Below, piece by piece: positions 27,763 through 37,709 of a stretch of DNA of 45,691 nucleotides. Within the stretch, counting starts at the first letter, position 1. Each line of letters opens with the position of its first letter. Under the pieces are notes generated by a model. That model did not search any database and was not told the DNA's origin. It worked only from the letters and a program-made list of their open reading frames with translations. Origin of the DNA: Erythrobacter sp. SCN 62-14 (lineage in GTDB: Bacteria; Pseudomonadota; Alphaproteobacteria; Sphingomonadales; Sphingomonadaceae). The stretch lies in NCBI GenBank assembly GCA_001724215.1, contig MEDW01000008.1, forward strand, positions 1 through 45,691. The letters run 5' to 3'. The translations under genes and the position numbers were made by a program.

Positions 27763-30700
27763 TCAATAATCCTTGCGCACTTGTGCCAGCACCGAATCGC
27801 GCCCGATGGTGGACACGAGGCCCAAAAGCACCAGCCAGTTGGTGATGCGATATTCGACCTGCGTCGCATTGTAATCGCGCCCATCGGTGATGAGCTCGAC
27901 ATAAAGCTTGCGCGTCAGGTTCTTGCCCAGCGCAACGCCGGTTTCGCGCCCGATGATCGGATCAGCGGCAATGATGCGCAATTGATCGAGCCCGATGGAA
28001 GACCGCAGCGAGCCAATCGGATCAAGCCCGCCCCCGCCGCCCTGCAGCGAGGCAAGGGCCGCTGCCAGTTGCAGCGCGTCGGTGGCCGAAAGCGAGGTTG
28101 CCGGGCCGCCGAACAAGAGGCGCGAGAGGATTTCCTCATCGGGCAGCGGCGGGGTGGAGGAAAAGGCGATCATGGGAGCCATGGCATTGCCGGTGATGCC
28201 AATGCCGACTTGCGTCCCTGAACGATTGGTTTCGGCGGTGATATCAAGCTGCGGATTGATCGGGCCGCTCTGGTCAAACACGATGCGACCGCGGGTGAGT
28301 TCGAATTCCGTGCCGGCAAAGGTGTATTCGCCGCGCACCATCGTGGCTGTGCCGCCGATGCGCGGATCATCGACAGTGCCGCGCAGGGCAATGTCGATGC
28401 CCCATTCGCTGTCGAGCCCCATGCCCTCGACGCGAATGCGCGAGGGCGCGCTGGCGTTGACGAGATAGCGCCAGCTGTCGGTGCGGCTGGCGCGTTGGGC
28501 CGTCACCGCGCCACCCTGACGCCCAACCTCGCGGGTGGCGATGGCGGGTAAGGCGTAATCCTCGGCGGCTGCGGCCAGTCGCCAGCTGGCCCGGTCGATC
28601 CTGACGCGTCCGGCGATGGTGCCGCCGACGCCATCGGAGACAATCCGCAAGGGACCCGTGAGGCGCGCATCAAGCCCTGCGGCGTTGATCAGCCGTGCAT
28701 TGGTGGCAGCAGCGCGCAAATCGATGCGGGGGCCGCGTTCTGCGCTCATATTGGCAAGGTCAATCGTGCCCGAACCCACAATCGAGCCATTGCCTGCAGT
28801 CGTGCCGGAGAACCGCGTGATCTCCAGCCGCGATCCGGCAAAGCGCCCGCGCGCAGTGGCCCCGGTGATGTCGGTGCCGGAAACCGCGCTCTGGACGCGC
28901 AGATTATCGCTGGCAATGCTGCCGGTGAGCCGCGGATTGGTGAGCGTGCCGCGCGCAGAGGCATTCACGCCAAGCGGACCGGTGATGTCGAAAGTCTCGA
29001 TGCCAGCCAGCCGCCACAGCGATTCCGCGGGACCATCATAGGCAAGGTCTGCTTCAAGAGTGCCGCGCATCAGGCGGGTGGCAAAGTCACCGCGCCCCGG
29101 CAACTTGGTGATGCGCGCCTTGACTTGGCCCAACCGCTGGCCGTTCTCCAGAAGGCGCGCGCCGGCGCTCAGACCAGCCGGCGTCAGATCAGCAACCGCC
29201 ACCACATTGATCGGCTGCGAGGACAGCACCAGCCCGGCGCGGGTAAACCCATCAACCCGGATGCGCGCGGCGCCAGTGGGCGGGGCAAATTCGCGCTGGC
29301 CATAAGTAACAACCCCCGACAAACGCCCTCCAAAACCCAACTCGCTGCCCGCCAGATCGAGCAGCCGTAAGGGCATTCGCGACAGCTTGACCGAAGCGCT
29401 CGTCTCACTTGCGCCGAACGCGCCTTCGACAATGGCGAAACCACCGCCATAGCCGATCTGAGCAGGGGCAAGGCTCCACCCCTCCGGCTCGGCGCGGGTG
29501 AGGACGGCGCGGCGCGGCATACGGATCGCTGCGCCCGCGTAGTCGCCGCGCGCCAGCAGCGCGATCCGTCGAGGCGCGATATCAACATCCAGCTTCAGTG
29601 CGAAGCGATCCGACCGCCGCCCCGCAATCGCCAGCACCGCCTTGCCTTCGCCATTGGAAAGCCCGACGCGGCCATCGAAATTGGCAATCCTCAAAGCACC
29701 ATATTCAAACCCGCTGCCCGCAAGCACGCCGTTGATGAAGCTGCCCGCCTCATCAAAGCGGCCCGTAGCCGTGATATCAGCGCGGCCAATCGCAATCGGC
29801 ATGTCGCCGCCAAAGCGCGCGTCGCGGGCCATGAGATCGAGCGTGAAGCCCTGCGCCCCGCCGCTTGCCGGAGCAAGACCGACCGTTCCGTTAACCCCAC
29901 CACCTGCCAGCGCAAGCCGCCCATCAACCGCAGCCTCTCCCAGTTCGAGTGCGCCCGTGATCCGCGTGCGGAAAATATTGAATTCATTCACCGCGATGCG
30001 CGTCGGCCCGTCTTCGGGCAAAACCAGTCCGATATTACCAGTGAACGGGCCGAGCAAGGATCCGCCCGCCAGATCAATCGCAAAACCATCCTGCGCTGGT
30101 GCCAGCGCGATCCGCACATCGGTAAGCCCCGCCGCAGGCAAGGGATCGGCCAACACCAGCACCGCGCGCGGGCCATCGCTGGCAAGTTCGGCATCGATCG
30201 TGAAGGGCCCATATTGCGCTTGCCGCCCGCGCCCTGCAATCGTCGTGCGCGCACCATCACTGCCGGGCACCACGCGGCTATCGAGCCGGGCTGCAAGGCG
30301 TGCGCTGGTGATCTCGCCGTCCCTGATGATGATCGGCTCTCCCGCCCCCAGTCCGAGCGCCCCCTTGAAGCGCACTTCGGGACCGGCGAGATTAACGATC
30401 GTTGCATTGCCAATGCGCGACAACCGCCCGGCCAGATTGGCGCGCAGGCTCCACGGGATGCTGGGCCCGAACTTGGCGAGGATCTTGGCCTCGCCATTCA
30501 CTTCGCCTGCACCCTCGATACGTAAACCGCTGAAAGAAATCGGCCCAGCAAGAGCGTAGGTTCCAGCTGGCACATCACCGCGCAGCGACAAATTGGTAGC
30601 CAGCCCCGGCACAGCAAAGCGCGCCTCGTCAGCGGCCAGCTTGCCATCTTCGTAGGTGACGCGCGCATTCAGCCTGGCCTCGATCAGACGCGGGTCAATC

Positions 30701-32007
30701 TGCGGATTGCCGGTGGTGATGGCTTTGGCGGTGAGCGCAAGCGGCAAGGTGAACTTGCCGCGGGTGTAGCGTGCCATGCCCGCTTGCCTCAGATCGCGCA
30801 CCTCAATCTCGCCAGCCCCCACGCGGGCAATCGCCAATTGATGATCCAGCGCCAGATCGCTGAAACGCCCAGTGATCCCGGCAACAAAGCGCGCCTGTTC
30901 AAGCTGCACATCGGGGCCCAGCAAAGCGGGATCACGCAAGGCCGCGCGCAGCACCAGTCGCTCGACATTGGAAGCTTTCAGATCAACGCCGCCTGCCAAA
31001 CGCAGGTCCAGCGCCTCGCTTACCACCGCAGCGCGCCCGGCGACCAGCCGATCTTCCAGCAGGAAGGACGCCGCCAGCGCGGTGCTGCGGCCCAGCGCCC
31101 GGCCCGGCAAACTGTCTTGATCAAGCGGCGCGCGCACTTCGCCTAGCACGCCAAAGCGTCCAGCGTGATTGGTCAGGCGAAAGCCTGCCACCCGGTCTTG
31201 CTCTGGCGCGCCAACCGCGGCTGGCGGCCAGCGTGTCGCAAGCGCATGGCCGCGCCAATTGCTCCACGTCCCCTCGCCCGCAATGCGAACGGCATAGCCT
31301 TCCGCAAGGCCCGTCAGCCCGGCCAGCACACCGCCCGCAGGCGCGACATAATCAAGCCCCATATCGAACCTGTCGCCATCAGGCTCAGCATCCAGCATCA
31401 GCGCGAGGCGATCATCCGTGCCAAAGCTTGCCGTTGCATTGATCAGCGCGCGGCGTTTCAGGATCAGGGCGCTCGCCGTCAGATTGAGCTTTTCTGCGCG
31501 CTCGGTTGCCAGCCCTTCGGCAAGCACCAGATTGGCAATCGTCAAGCGATCAATCCGGATATCGAAATCGGGTAAAAGCGGCGCGTCGGGATCATCGGGA
31601 TTAAGCTCTGGCAAGCGCGACAACACACCGCGCTGCGTCGTGACTTCGCGGATATCAAGCCCGCTCCACAAGAAAGCGAGCGGGCGCCAGTCAAGGGTAA
31701 CTTCGGGAATGGTCAGGAACACGCCCTTGGGATCGCTCACCACCACATCGCGCAGCCGCGCGGCACCGTAAATATCGCCCTCAATCCGCCCGATGCGGAA
31801 CCTGAGGCCATTATCCGGTTCAAGCGCGGCGATCTGGTCAGCGACAAAGCGCTTGCCAATCGGTGAACTGAGGAATGCCGCGCCCAGCACCAGGGGAGCC
31901 AGCAGCGCAGCCAGCAGCCAGCCCAGCCGCTTCATCCAACGGCGGCGGCTGGCCGCCACGGCCGTCACCTCGGTTGCGGTGGGCTCAAGATCAGGCTCGT
32001 CCGCCAT
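27763..32007 (-). CDS. tamB: Translocation/assembly module TamB (AsmA-like/DUF490)
   Basis: 1414 aa with N-terminal TM and C-terminal DUF490-like GEYTFAGTEFELTRGRIVFDQSGPINPQLDITAE; overlaps tamA. Confidence 0.9.
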   Translation of the reverse strand: MADEPDLEPTATEVTAVAASRRRWMKRLGWLLAALLAPLVLGAAFLSSPIGKRFVADQIAALEPDNGLRFRIGRIEGDIYGAARLRDVVVSDPKGVFLTIPEVTLDWRPLAFLWSGLDIREVTTQRGVLSRLPELNPDDPDAPLLPDFDIRIDRLTIANLVLAEGLATERAEKLNLTASALILKRRALINATASFGTDDRLALMLDAEPDGDRFDMGLDYVAPAGGVLAGLTGLAEGYAVRIAGEGTWSNWRGHALATRWPPAAVGAPEQDRVAGFRLTNHAGRFGVLGEVRAPLDQDSLPGRALGRSTALAASFLLEDRLVAGRAAVVSEALDLRLAGGVDLKASNVERLVLRAALRDPALLGPDVQLEQARFVAGITGRFSDLALDHQLAIARVGAGEIEVRDLRQAGMARYTRGKFTLPLALTAKAITTGNPQIDPRLIEARLNARVTYEDGKLAADEARFAVPGLATNLSLRGDVPAGTYALAGPISFSGLRIEGAGEVNGEAKILAKFGPSIPWSLRANLAGRLSRIGNATIVNLAGPEVRFKGALGLGAGEPIIIRDGEITSARLAARLDSRVVPGSDGARTTIAGRGRQAQYGPFTIDAELASDGPRAVLVLADPLPAAGLTDVRIALAPAQDGFAIDLAGGSLLGPFTGNIGLVLPEDGPTRIAVNEFNIFRTRITGALELGEAAVDGRLALAGGGVNGTVGLAPASGGAQGFTLDLMARDARFGGDMPIAIGRADITATGRFDEAGSFINGVLAGSGFEYGALRIANFDGRVGLSNGEGKAVLAIAGRRSDRFALKLDVDIAPRRIALLARGDYAGAAIRMPRRAVLTRAEPEGWSLAPAQIGYGGGFAIVEGAFGASETSASVKLSRMPLRLLDLAGSELGFGGRLSGVVTYGQREFAPPTGAARIRVDGFTRAGLVLSSQPINVVAVADLTPAGLSAGARLLENGQRLGQVKARITKLPGRGDFATRLMRGTLEADLAYDGPAESLWRLAGIETFDITGPLGVNASARGTLTNPRLTGSIASDNLRVQSAVSGTDITGATARGRFAGSRLEITRFSGTTAGNGSIVGSGTIDLANMSAERGPRIDLRAAATNARLINAAGLDARLTGPLRIVSDGVGGTIAGRVRIDRASWRLAAAAEDYALPAIATREVGRQGGAVTAQRASRTDSWRYLVNASAPSRIRVEGMGLDSEWGIDIALRGTVDDPRIGGTATMVRGEYTFAGTEFELTRGRIVFDQSGPINPQLDITAETNRSGTQVGIGITGNAMAPMIAFSSTPPLPDEEILSRLLFGGPATSLSATDALQLAAALASLQGGGGGLDPIGSLRSSIGLDQLRIIAADPIIGRETGVALGKNLTRKLYVELITDGRDYNATQVEYRITNWLVLLGLVSTIGRDSVLAQVRKDY

Positions 32008-34445
32008 CAGAATGCCTGCCCCAGACCGATAAACACCACCACCGGCGCATCAAATTCGCTGCGGTTGAGCGGCACGCCCACATCAATGCGGATCGGGCCG
32101 AAATTGGTTTTGTAACGCACCCCAAGCCCTGCGGCATAACGGATAAAGTCGAAATTGGGCACCGAGCGCTGGCTGACGCTGCCGATGTCAAAGAAGGGCA
32201 CCACCTGCACCGCGCCGTCGAGCAAGGGCGTGTTGATGCGCGCCTCGACCGAGGCTTCGAGCAGGGCCGCACCGCCGGTTGCCTCGCCAAATTCATCGCG
32301 CGGGCCCACGCCCTGAAACCCGTAACCGCGCACCGAGGCCCCGCCGCCGCCATAAAGCCGCCGCGAAGGCGCGACATTGTTCAATTCTGCCCCTTGGATC
32401 GTCGCCGCACGCACCCGGCCGGCCATCACCACCCGTTCGCCAACCTTGCGATAGGCCGCCCCATCCAATTGCGCGCGCAGGTAGAAATCCTGTGCGCCTC
32501 CGGTGCGCGAGGATTCCGGCGCAAGGAACAGCGTGGCGCGGTATCCGCTCGTGGGATCGAGGAAATCATCGCTGCGATCAATGGTCGCGCTGCCGAACAA
32601 GCCGGCGATGGTGAAGCTGCGCCGCGGCGAAAGGGTGTCCGGCGCTGCCCTGACCCGGCGGTTGCGCTCCTCGGTCACAAGGGCCTCTGCGCCGATCTGC
32701 CAGCTGAACTCCTTTTGATAGATAAAGTTCGACAGCCGCTCAAAGGTGCCGCGCACGCCCAGAGTGCGCGATTCCACCGCTACGGTGTTGATGTCGCTGG
32801 CAAAGACATCGAAGAACAGCGCCTGATCGCGGCCACGGAAATTGTTGCGCTTGAAACCGGCAGCCGCCACCATCTCGCGTGTGCCGACAATGCCGCGCAG
32901 TCGCAACGCGCCTTCGGGCGGCAGGATGTTGCGGTGCTCCCACACGGTTTCGAGCTTGAACCCATCCTCGGTACCATAGCCAAGACCCCCGGTAATGGTG
33001 CGCTGGGGACCGCGTTCAAGCTTGACATCGAGCGCCACCGAGCCTGGCTCATCGCTGGTCGGCGGGGTCTCCTCGCGCGGAGTGATGGTAACACTGGAGA
33101 CAAGGCCCGTCGCAAGGATTGCGGTGCGCAGATCGGTTTCAAGGCTTTGCTGATAGGTGTCTCCGGTACGGAAGCGGGCAAGCCGGGCGAGATGCTTGCC
33201 CGGCAGAAACGCCGGATCATTGCTGTTGACTGTGCCAAAGGCATACCGCCCGCCCGGCGCGATCGGCAGCGTGATATCCCCTTCCTCACGGGCATGATCG
33301 ATCAGCAGTTCGGGCTCACCCAATTCGGCAAAGGGATAGCCCGCTTCACCCAGCGCAAGGGCAAGCGCCGCTTCCTCGGCAAGAATGCGGTCTGACAGCA
33401 GCCGGTCACCCGGCTGGATTGCAAAGGCGGCACGCAAGGGCACACGCTCGGTCTCGGGCAAGCGATCAAGCGCGCCCAGATCCACCGCGCCCACGCGATA
33501 GGGCGGGCCGGGATAGATATCAAAGCGCACCGTCGCCTGTTGCGCGGCTGCACGGGCACCTGCGCCATTGTCGCGCCCACGCCGTCCGCCCGACAATTGC
33601 CGCACCACCTCGCCGCCGTAATAGCCATAGGCGCGCAGCATCTCGTTCAACAGGTCGGCATCAGCCCGCGCCCGCGCGGCGATCTGGGGCGCTGTGTTCT
33701 CACCGCGCTCCAATTGATTGAGTGTCGACAACTGGCGGAAGCGGGCAGTGAATTCTTCGCGTTCAGGGAAAGCTTCGGGATCGACCGGAAAAGCAAGCGT
33801 GATCGTGTCGTTGAGCGGAAGCTCTGCCAATTCAACCACTTGTTCAAGCTCGGGCATCGCAAGCTGGGCAAAGGCCTCACCTTCGGCGTCGCTTTCCAGC
33901 GGTTCGGGCAGATTGAGCGCAAATTCATCAAGCTGCTGGCCAATCTGTGCCGCCGAGGCAACTTCGCCGGGGGTCTCAAGCGCAATCAGCGCAGTCTCAA
34001 GCTCAGTATCGAGATCAGCCAGCGCCAGCCCTGCAGCATCGGGCGTTTCGGGGTCTTCGATCAATTCGGAAAGCGGTGCTGCCCCAGCAAGGGCCCAGAC
34101 ATCGGGGTTGGCGAGCGCCTCGGCCGGGATCAATTCATCCAGCGTGCGAGGCACAGGCTGCGCGGGCGGAACGTCCGCCGGGCCGAGTTCGGGATCAGCC
34201 CGATCAGGATCATCGCCTGCGGTGGCATCGCCATCGCGTTCGCCTTCTTCGACATCGCTTCCAGCCTCCGCCTGAGGTTGGACAGCGACATCGGCCCTGG
34301 CCGGTGTCGACGGCAACGCCGCAGGCACCTGCGCTGCCGCGCACGCGCTTCCCAGCGCTCCTGAACCCAATGACGTTGCAACTAGAAAAGACAGCGTCAG
34401 CGGGGTAAGGCGATCAGCTTTCCGGGAACTTGGCAGGCTGGCCAT
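32007..34445 (-). CDS. tamA: Outer membrane assembly protein TamA (Omp85/BamA superfamily)
   Basis: Start placed at [16 protein letters not shown] (signal peptide); POTRA and C-terminal barrel with [19 protein letters not shown] and [26 protein letters not shown]. Confidence 0.9.
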   Translation of the reverse strand: MASLPSSRKADRLTPLTLSFLVATSLGSGALGSACAAAQVPAALPSTPARADVAVQPQAEAGSDVEEGERDGDATAGDDPDRADPELGPADVPPAQPVPRTLDELIPAEALANPDVWALAGAAPLSELIEDPETPDAAGLALADLDTELETALIALETPGEVASAAQIGQQLDEFALNLPEPLESDAEGEAFAQLAMPELEQVVELAELPLNDTITLAFPVDPEAFPEREEFTARFRQLSTLNQLERGENTAPQIAARARADADLLNEMLRAYGYYGGEVVRQLSGGRRGRDNGAGARAAAQQATVRFDIYPGPPYRVGAVDLGALDRLPETERVPLRAAFAIQPGDRLLSDRILAEEAALALALGEAGYPFAELGEPELLIDHAREEGDITLPIAPGGRYAFGTVNSNDPAFLPGKHLARLARFRTGDTYQQSLETDLRTAILATGLVSSVTITPREETPPTSDEPGSVALDVKLERGPQRTITGGLGYGTEDGFKLETVWEHRNILPPEGALRLRGIVGTREMVAAAGFKRNNFRGRDQALFFDVFASDINTVAVESRTLGVRGTFERLSNFIYQKEFSWQIGAEALVTEERNRRVRAAPDTLSPRRSFTIAGLFGSATIDRSDDFLDPTSGYRATLFLAPESSRTGGAQDFYLRAQLDGAAYRKVGERVVMAGRVRAATIQGAELNNVAPSRRLYGGGGASVRGYGFQGVGPRDEFGEATGGAALLEASVEARINTPLLDGAVQVVPFFDIGSVSQRSVPNFDFIRYAAGLGVRYKTNFGPIRIDVGVPLNRSEFDAPVVVFIGLGQAF

Positions 34446-35259
34446 CCTTGCCCCGGATACCGGCAAGCGAGGCATCCACCGCGCGGCGGGGTGCAATCGC
34501 AGCGGCAATCAGCGCGCGTTGTTCATCCTCGTCCATCACTTGCCAACCATCGCGGGTAAGCCGCTCAAGCGGGCGATAGCGCACCTTATACTGCATGCGC
34601 GGGCTGCCTTCGACCCAGTAGCCGAGATAGACATAGGGCAGACCTTCAGCCGCAGCGCGGCGGATGTGATCGAGAATGATGAAATTGCCAAGCCCGCTGC
34701 GCTCAGGCTGATCGGGCTCGTAGAAAGAATAGATCATCGACAGGCCATCGCTCTGGCGATCGGTCAGGCACGCGCCAACCAGCCGCCCCGGCTTCCCATC
34801 CACACCCGGCGCGCGATATTCGGTCACCACCGAGGAGACCGGGGTGTGCTCAATCATGTCGGCGTAATCGAGTTCGTCCATCTGGCTCATCCCGCCATCA
34901 GGATGGCGCGCAGCCAGATAGCGCGCGAGCAAGGCGAATTGCTCATCCGTCGCCCATGGGCGGCACTCAGTAACGACAAGATCGGAATTGCGCTTGAGAT
35001 CGCGCTTTTGCGTGCCCGAAGCGCGAAACTCACCGGCCACCACGCGGACCGACACGCAAGCCTGACAATCAAGGCAGGACGGACGATAGGCCACTGTCTG
35101 GCTGCGACGAAAACCGATCCGCCCGAGCGCCTCGTTCAGCTGATCAGCGTGCGCGCCCTTCAATTCGGTGAACACCTTGCGCTCGCTACGCCCCGGCAAA
35201 TAGGGGCACGGGGCCGGGCTCGTCACGAAGAACCGGGGAAAGCGGATCGGTGCGGTCAC
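34414..35259 (-). CDS. bpt: Aspartate/glutamate leucyltransferase (arginyltransferase family)
   Basis: 281 aa; [56 protein letters not shown]. Confidence 0.9.
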   Translation of the reverse strand: MTAPIRFPRFFVTSPAPCPYLPGRSERKVFTELKGAHADQLNEALGRIGFRRSQTVAYRPSCLDCQACVSVRVVAGEFRASGTQKRDLKRNSDLVVTECRPWATDEQFALLARYLAARHPDGGMSQMDELDYADMIEHTPVSSVVTEYRAPGVDGKPGRLVGACLTDRQSDGLSMIYSFYEPDQPERSGLGNFIILDHIRRAAAEGLPYVYLGYWVEGSPRMQYKVRYRPLERLTRDGWQVMDEDEQRALIAAAIAPRRAVDASLAGIRGKDGQPAKFPES

Positions 35260-35293
35260 GGGCGGTTGCTCAATCCTTTGGGCTGAATCAGCG

Positions 35294-35327
35294 TGCGGGC
35301 ATAAGTTAAGAAAAGCTTATGCCTGCA
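35294..35327. promoter_or_regulatory. Stem-loop upstream of bpt (12-bp stem, one G-T)
   Basis: TGCGGGCATAAG-N10-CTTATGCCTGCA. Confidence 0.5.
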
Positions 35328-35433
35328 CTGGTTCCCGCGTAAAAGTCCTTTAACTATGAATTGCTGCGGATAATGGCGCTGATTGCACAGCCCGCCGCAC
35401 AAATGCGCGGAAAATGCGCCGAAATGGGCCAAA

Positions 35434-36699
35434 TTACCCCAATTCGACGAGCTGCACCGAATAGCCTTTGTCGCGAAGCGCCGCGACCAGATCTTCAACC
35501 TGCTGCGCATCGCGCGCTTCGCATTCGATATCAGTGATCAGGCCTTTGGCTGGCAGAGTGGTGAAGATGCGCTGGTGATAGATTTCGATGATGTTGACGT
35601 TATGCGCGTCAAACAGCCGCATCACCTTGAACAGCGCGCCGGGGCGATCCTGCAAAGTGATCCTGAGCCGCGCCAAACGGCCTTGCCGGGCGAGATCGCG
35701 CAGCAGCACATTGGCAAGCAAGCGGGTGTCGATATTGCCGCCGCACAGCACCAGGCCAATGGTCTTGCCTGCGAACCGATCGGGGTTCGCCAGCACGGCA
35801 GCAAGTCCCGCAGCGCCTGCGCCTTCAACCACCGTCTTTTCAATCTGGAGCAGCAGCGCGACGGCCTTTTCCAGCGCCGGTTCATCGACAAGGAGAATGT
35901 CGTCGACTCGCTCGGAAATCACCTGCGCGGTGAAATCGCCCGGTTGTTTAACAGCTATGCCTTCGGCCAGCGTATCCCCGCCGCATTCGCGCACCTCGCC
36001 CTTGATGCGCGCAAACATCGAAGGAAACAGCCCCGCCTGAACGCCGACAACTTCGATTTCAGGATTGATCGCCTTGGCCGCTGTTGCCATGCCGGAGATC
36101 AGCCCGCCGCCGCCAATCGGCGTCACGATGCAATCGAAATCCTGCTTATCCTCCAGCATCTCAAGCGCCACAGTGCCTGCGCCTGCGGCAACCTGCGGAT
36201 CATCGAAGGGATGCACGAAAGTGAGGCCAAGCTCGCCCTCAAGCTTACGCGCATGGGCATAGGCCTCGTCAAAAGTTTCGCCTTCGAGCACCACCTTGCC
36301 GCCGACGCTTTCAGTCTGCATCACCTTCACTGTGGGCGTGGTGCGCGGCATCACAATGGTGACCGGTACGCCCAGACGGGTGCCGTGATAGGACAGCCCC
36401 TGGCTGTGGTTACCCGCCGAGGCTGCAATCACGCCGCGCGCGCGCTGTTCATCATTAAGCTGCAACAGCGCGTTCAAGGCGCCGCGTTCCTTATAAGCGG
36501 CGGTGAATTGCAGGTTTTCAAACTTCAGCCAAATATCCGCGCCGGTGATCTGCGACAGGGTAATCGAATGCATCAGCGGCGTGCGCACCACAGCGCCGGC
36601 AATCCGCGCGGCCGCTTGGCGCACCGTATCAAGCGTAAGATCGGCCGGAGTGGCAACGGGCGCCGACAAGGGCGCAGAGGACGTGGCAGGAGCTGACAT
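35434..36699 (-). CDS. ilvA: Threonine ammonia-lyase (biosynthetic/catabolic, ACT domain)
   Basis: 421 aa; FTAAYKERGALNALL PLP lysine, ASAGNHSQGL, GGGGLISG; C-terminal ACT-like segment. Confidence 0.93.
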   Translation of the reverse strand: MSAPATSSAPLSAPVATPADLTLDTVRQAAARIAGAVVRTPLMHSITLSQITGADIWLKFENLQFTAAYKERGALNALLQLNDEQRARGVIAASAGNHSQGLSYHGTRLGVPVTIVMPRTTPTVKVMQTESVGGKVVLEGETFDEAYAHARKLEGELGLTFVHPFDDPQVAAGAGTVALEMLEDKQDFDCIVTPIGGGGLISGMATAAKAINPEIEVVGVQAGLFPSMFARIKGEVRECGGDTLAEGIAVKQPGDFTAQVISERVDDILLVDEPALEKAVALLLQIEKTVVEGAGAAGLAAVLANPDRFAGKTIGLVLCGGNIDTRLLANVLLRDLARQGRLARLRITLQDRPGALFKVMRLFDAHNVNIIEIYHQRIFTTLPAKGLITDIECEARDAQQVEDLVAALRDKGYSVQLVELG

Positions 36700-36797
36700 A
36701 GTGGCCGCGCGTTAAGCCCTTAAGCCTTCAGGCGCAACGCATGATTGGCACGCCTGCGATTGGCAAACCGCGCGTTTCCCGATAGCGAGACGGCTGT

Positions 36798-37709
36798 ATG
36801 AGCACACACGCAAATATCGCCTTTATTGGCCTCGGGGTGATGGGCGGGCCGATGGCAGGCCATCTGGCGCGCGCCGGGATGACAGTCACCGCCTATAATC
36901 GCTCACCCGAACGCGCGGCCAAATGGCGCGAGGTGTGGGCTGAGGAAGGCTTATCCGTCACTTTCGCCGCCACTCCGGCAGAGGCAGCAAGCGGTGCGCA
37001 CGCGGTGCTCACCTGTGTCGGCAATGATAAAGACTTGGCAGAAATCCTGATGGGCCAAGGCGGGGTGCTGGATGCGATGGCGCATGGCGCGCTGTTGATC
37101 GATCACACCACAGTGTCGGCCGATATGGCGCGTAGGCTTGCCAGCGAATGCGCCGCGCGCGGCCTCGGCGCGGTGGATGCACCGGTGAGCGGCGGTGAAG
37201 CCGGCGCGGTGAATGGCCAATTGGCGATCATGTGCGGCGGGAGCGAGAAAGACATGGCGCGCGCTGTGCCAATCATGCAGCCTTACGCCAAGGCGATCAC
37301 CCATGTTGGCCCGGCGGGTGCTGGCCAGACAGCGAAAATGGCCAACCAGATGTGCATTGCAGGCGTGCTGGCTGGCCTTGCCGAAGCGATCCGGCTGGCC
37401 GAGGCCGCCGGGCTTGATCTCGCCAAAACCTATAAGGCTATCTCGGGCGGCGCGGCGCAAAGTTGGCAAATGAACAACCGCTGGGCCAGCATGGCGGCAG
37501 GCGAATTCGATTTCGGCTTTGCGATTGACTGGATGCGCAAGGACCTCGGCTATGCGCTGGATGAAGCGCGCCGGTTGGGGCTGTCGGCTCCCGTCACCGC
37601 CCTTGTCGATCAATTCTACGCCGATGTGCAGGCAGCAGGCGGCGGGCGCAAGGATACCAGCGCGCTGATCACCCGCCTGCCGCAAAAGCCTGCGCCCAAG
37701 GAAAGCTGA
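36798..37709 (+). CDS. NAD(P)-dependent oxidoreductase, 3-hydroxyisobutyrate dehydrogenase family
   Basis: 303 aa; IGLGVMGGPMAGHLARAG, DAPVSGGEAGA, GAGQTAKMANQM. Confidence 0.93.
   Translation: MSTHANIAFIGLGVMGGPMAGHLARAGMTVTAYNRSPERAAKWREVWAEEGLSVTFAATPAEAASGAHAVLTCVGNDKDLAEILMGQGGVLDAMAHGALLIDHTTVSADMARRLASECAARGLGAVDAPVSGGEAGAVNGQLAIMCGGSEKDMARAVPIMQPYAKAITHVGPAGAGQTAKMANQMCIAGVLAGLAEAIRLAEAAGLDLAKTYKAISGGAAQSWQMNNRWASMAAGEFDFGFAIDWMRKDLGYALDEARRLGLSAPVTALVDQFYADVQAAGGGRKDTSALITRLPQKPAPKES

Noticed and set aside
31875-33395. 506-aa + strand ORF antisense to tamA/tamB junction
   Set aside because: Spans two recognised genes on the other strand; composition typical of shadow ORFs.
36711-36727. 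Tandem TTAAGCCC/TTAAGCCT between ilvA and the dehydrogenase
   Set aside because: Only two short copies, spacing does not fit CtrA; too weak to claim.
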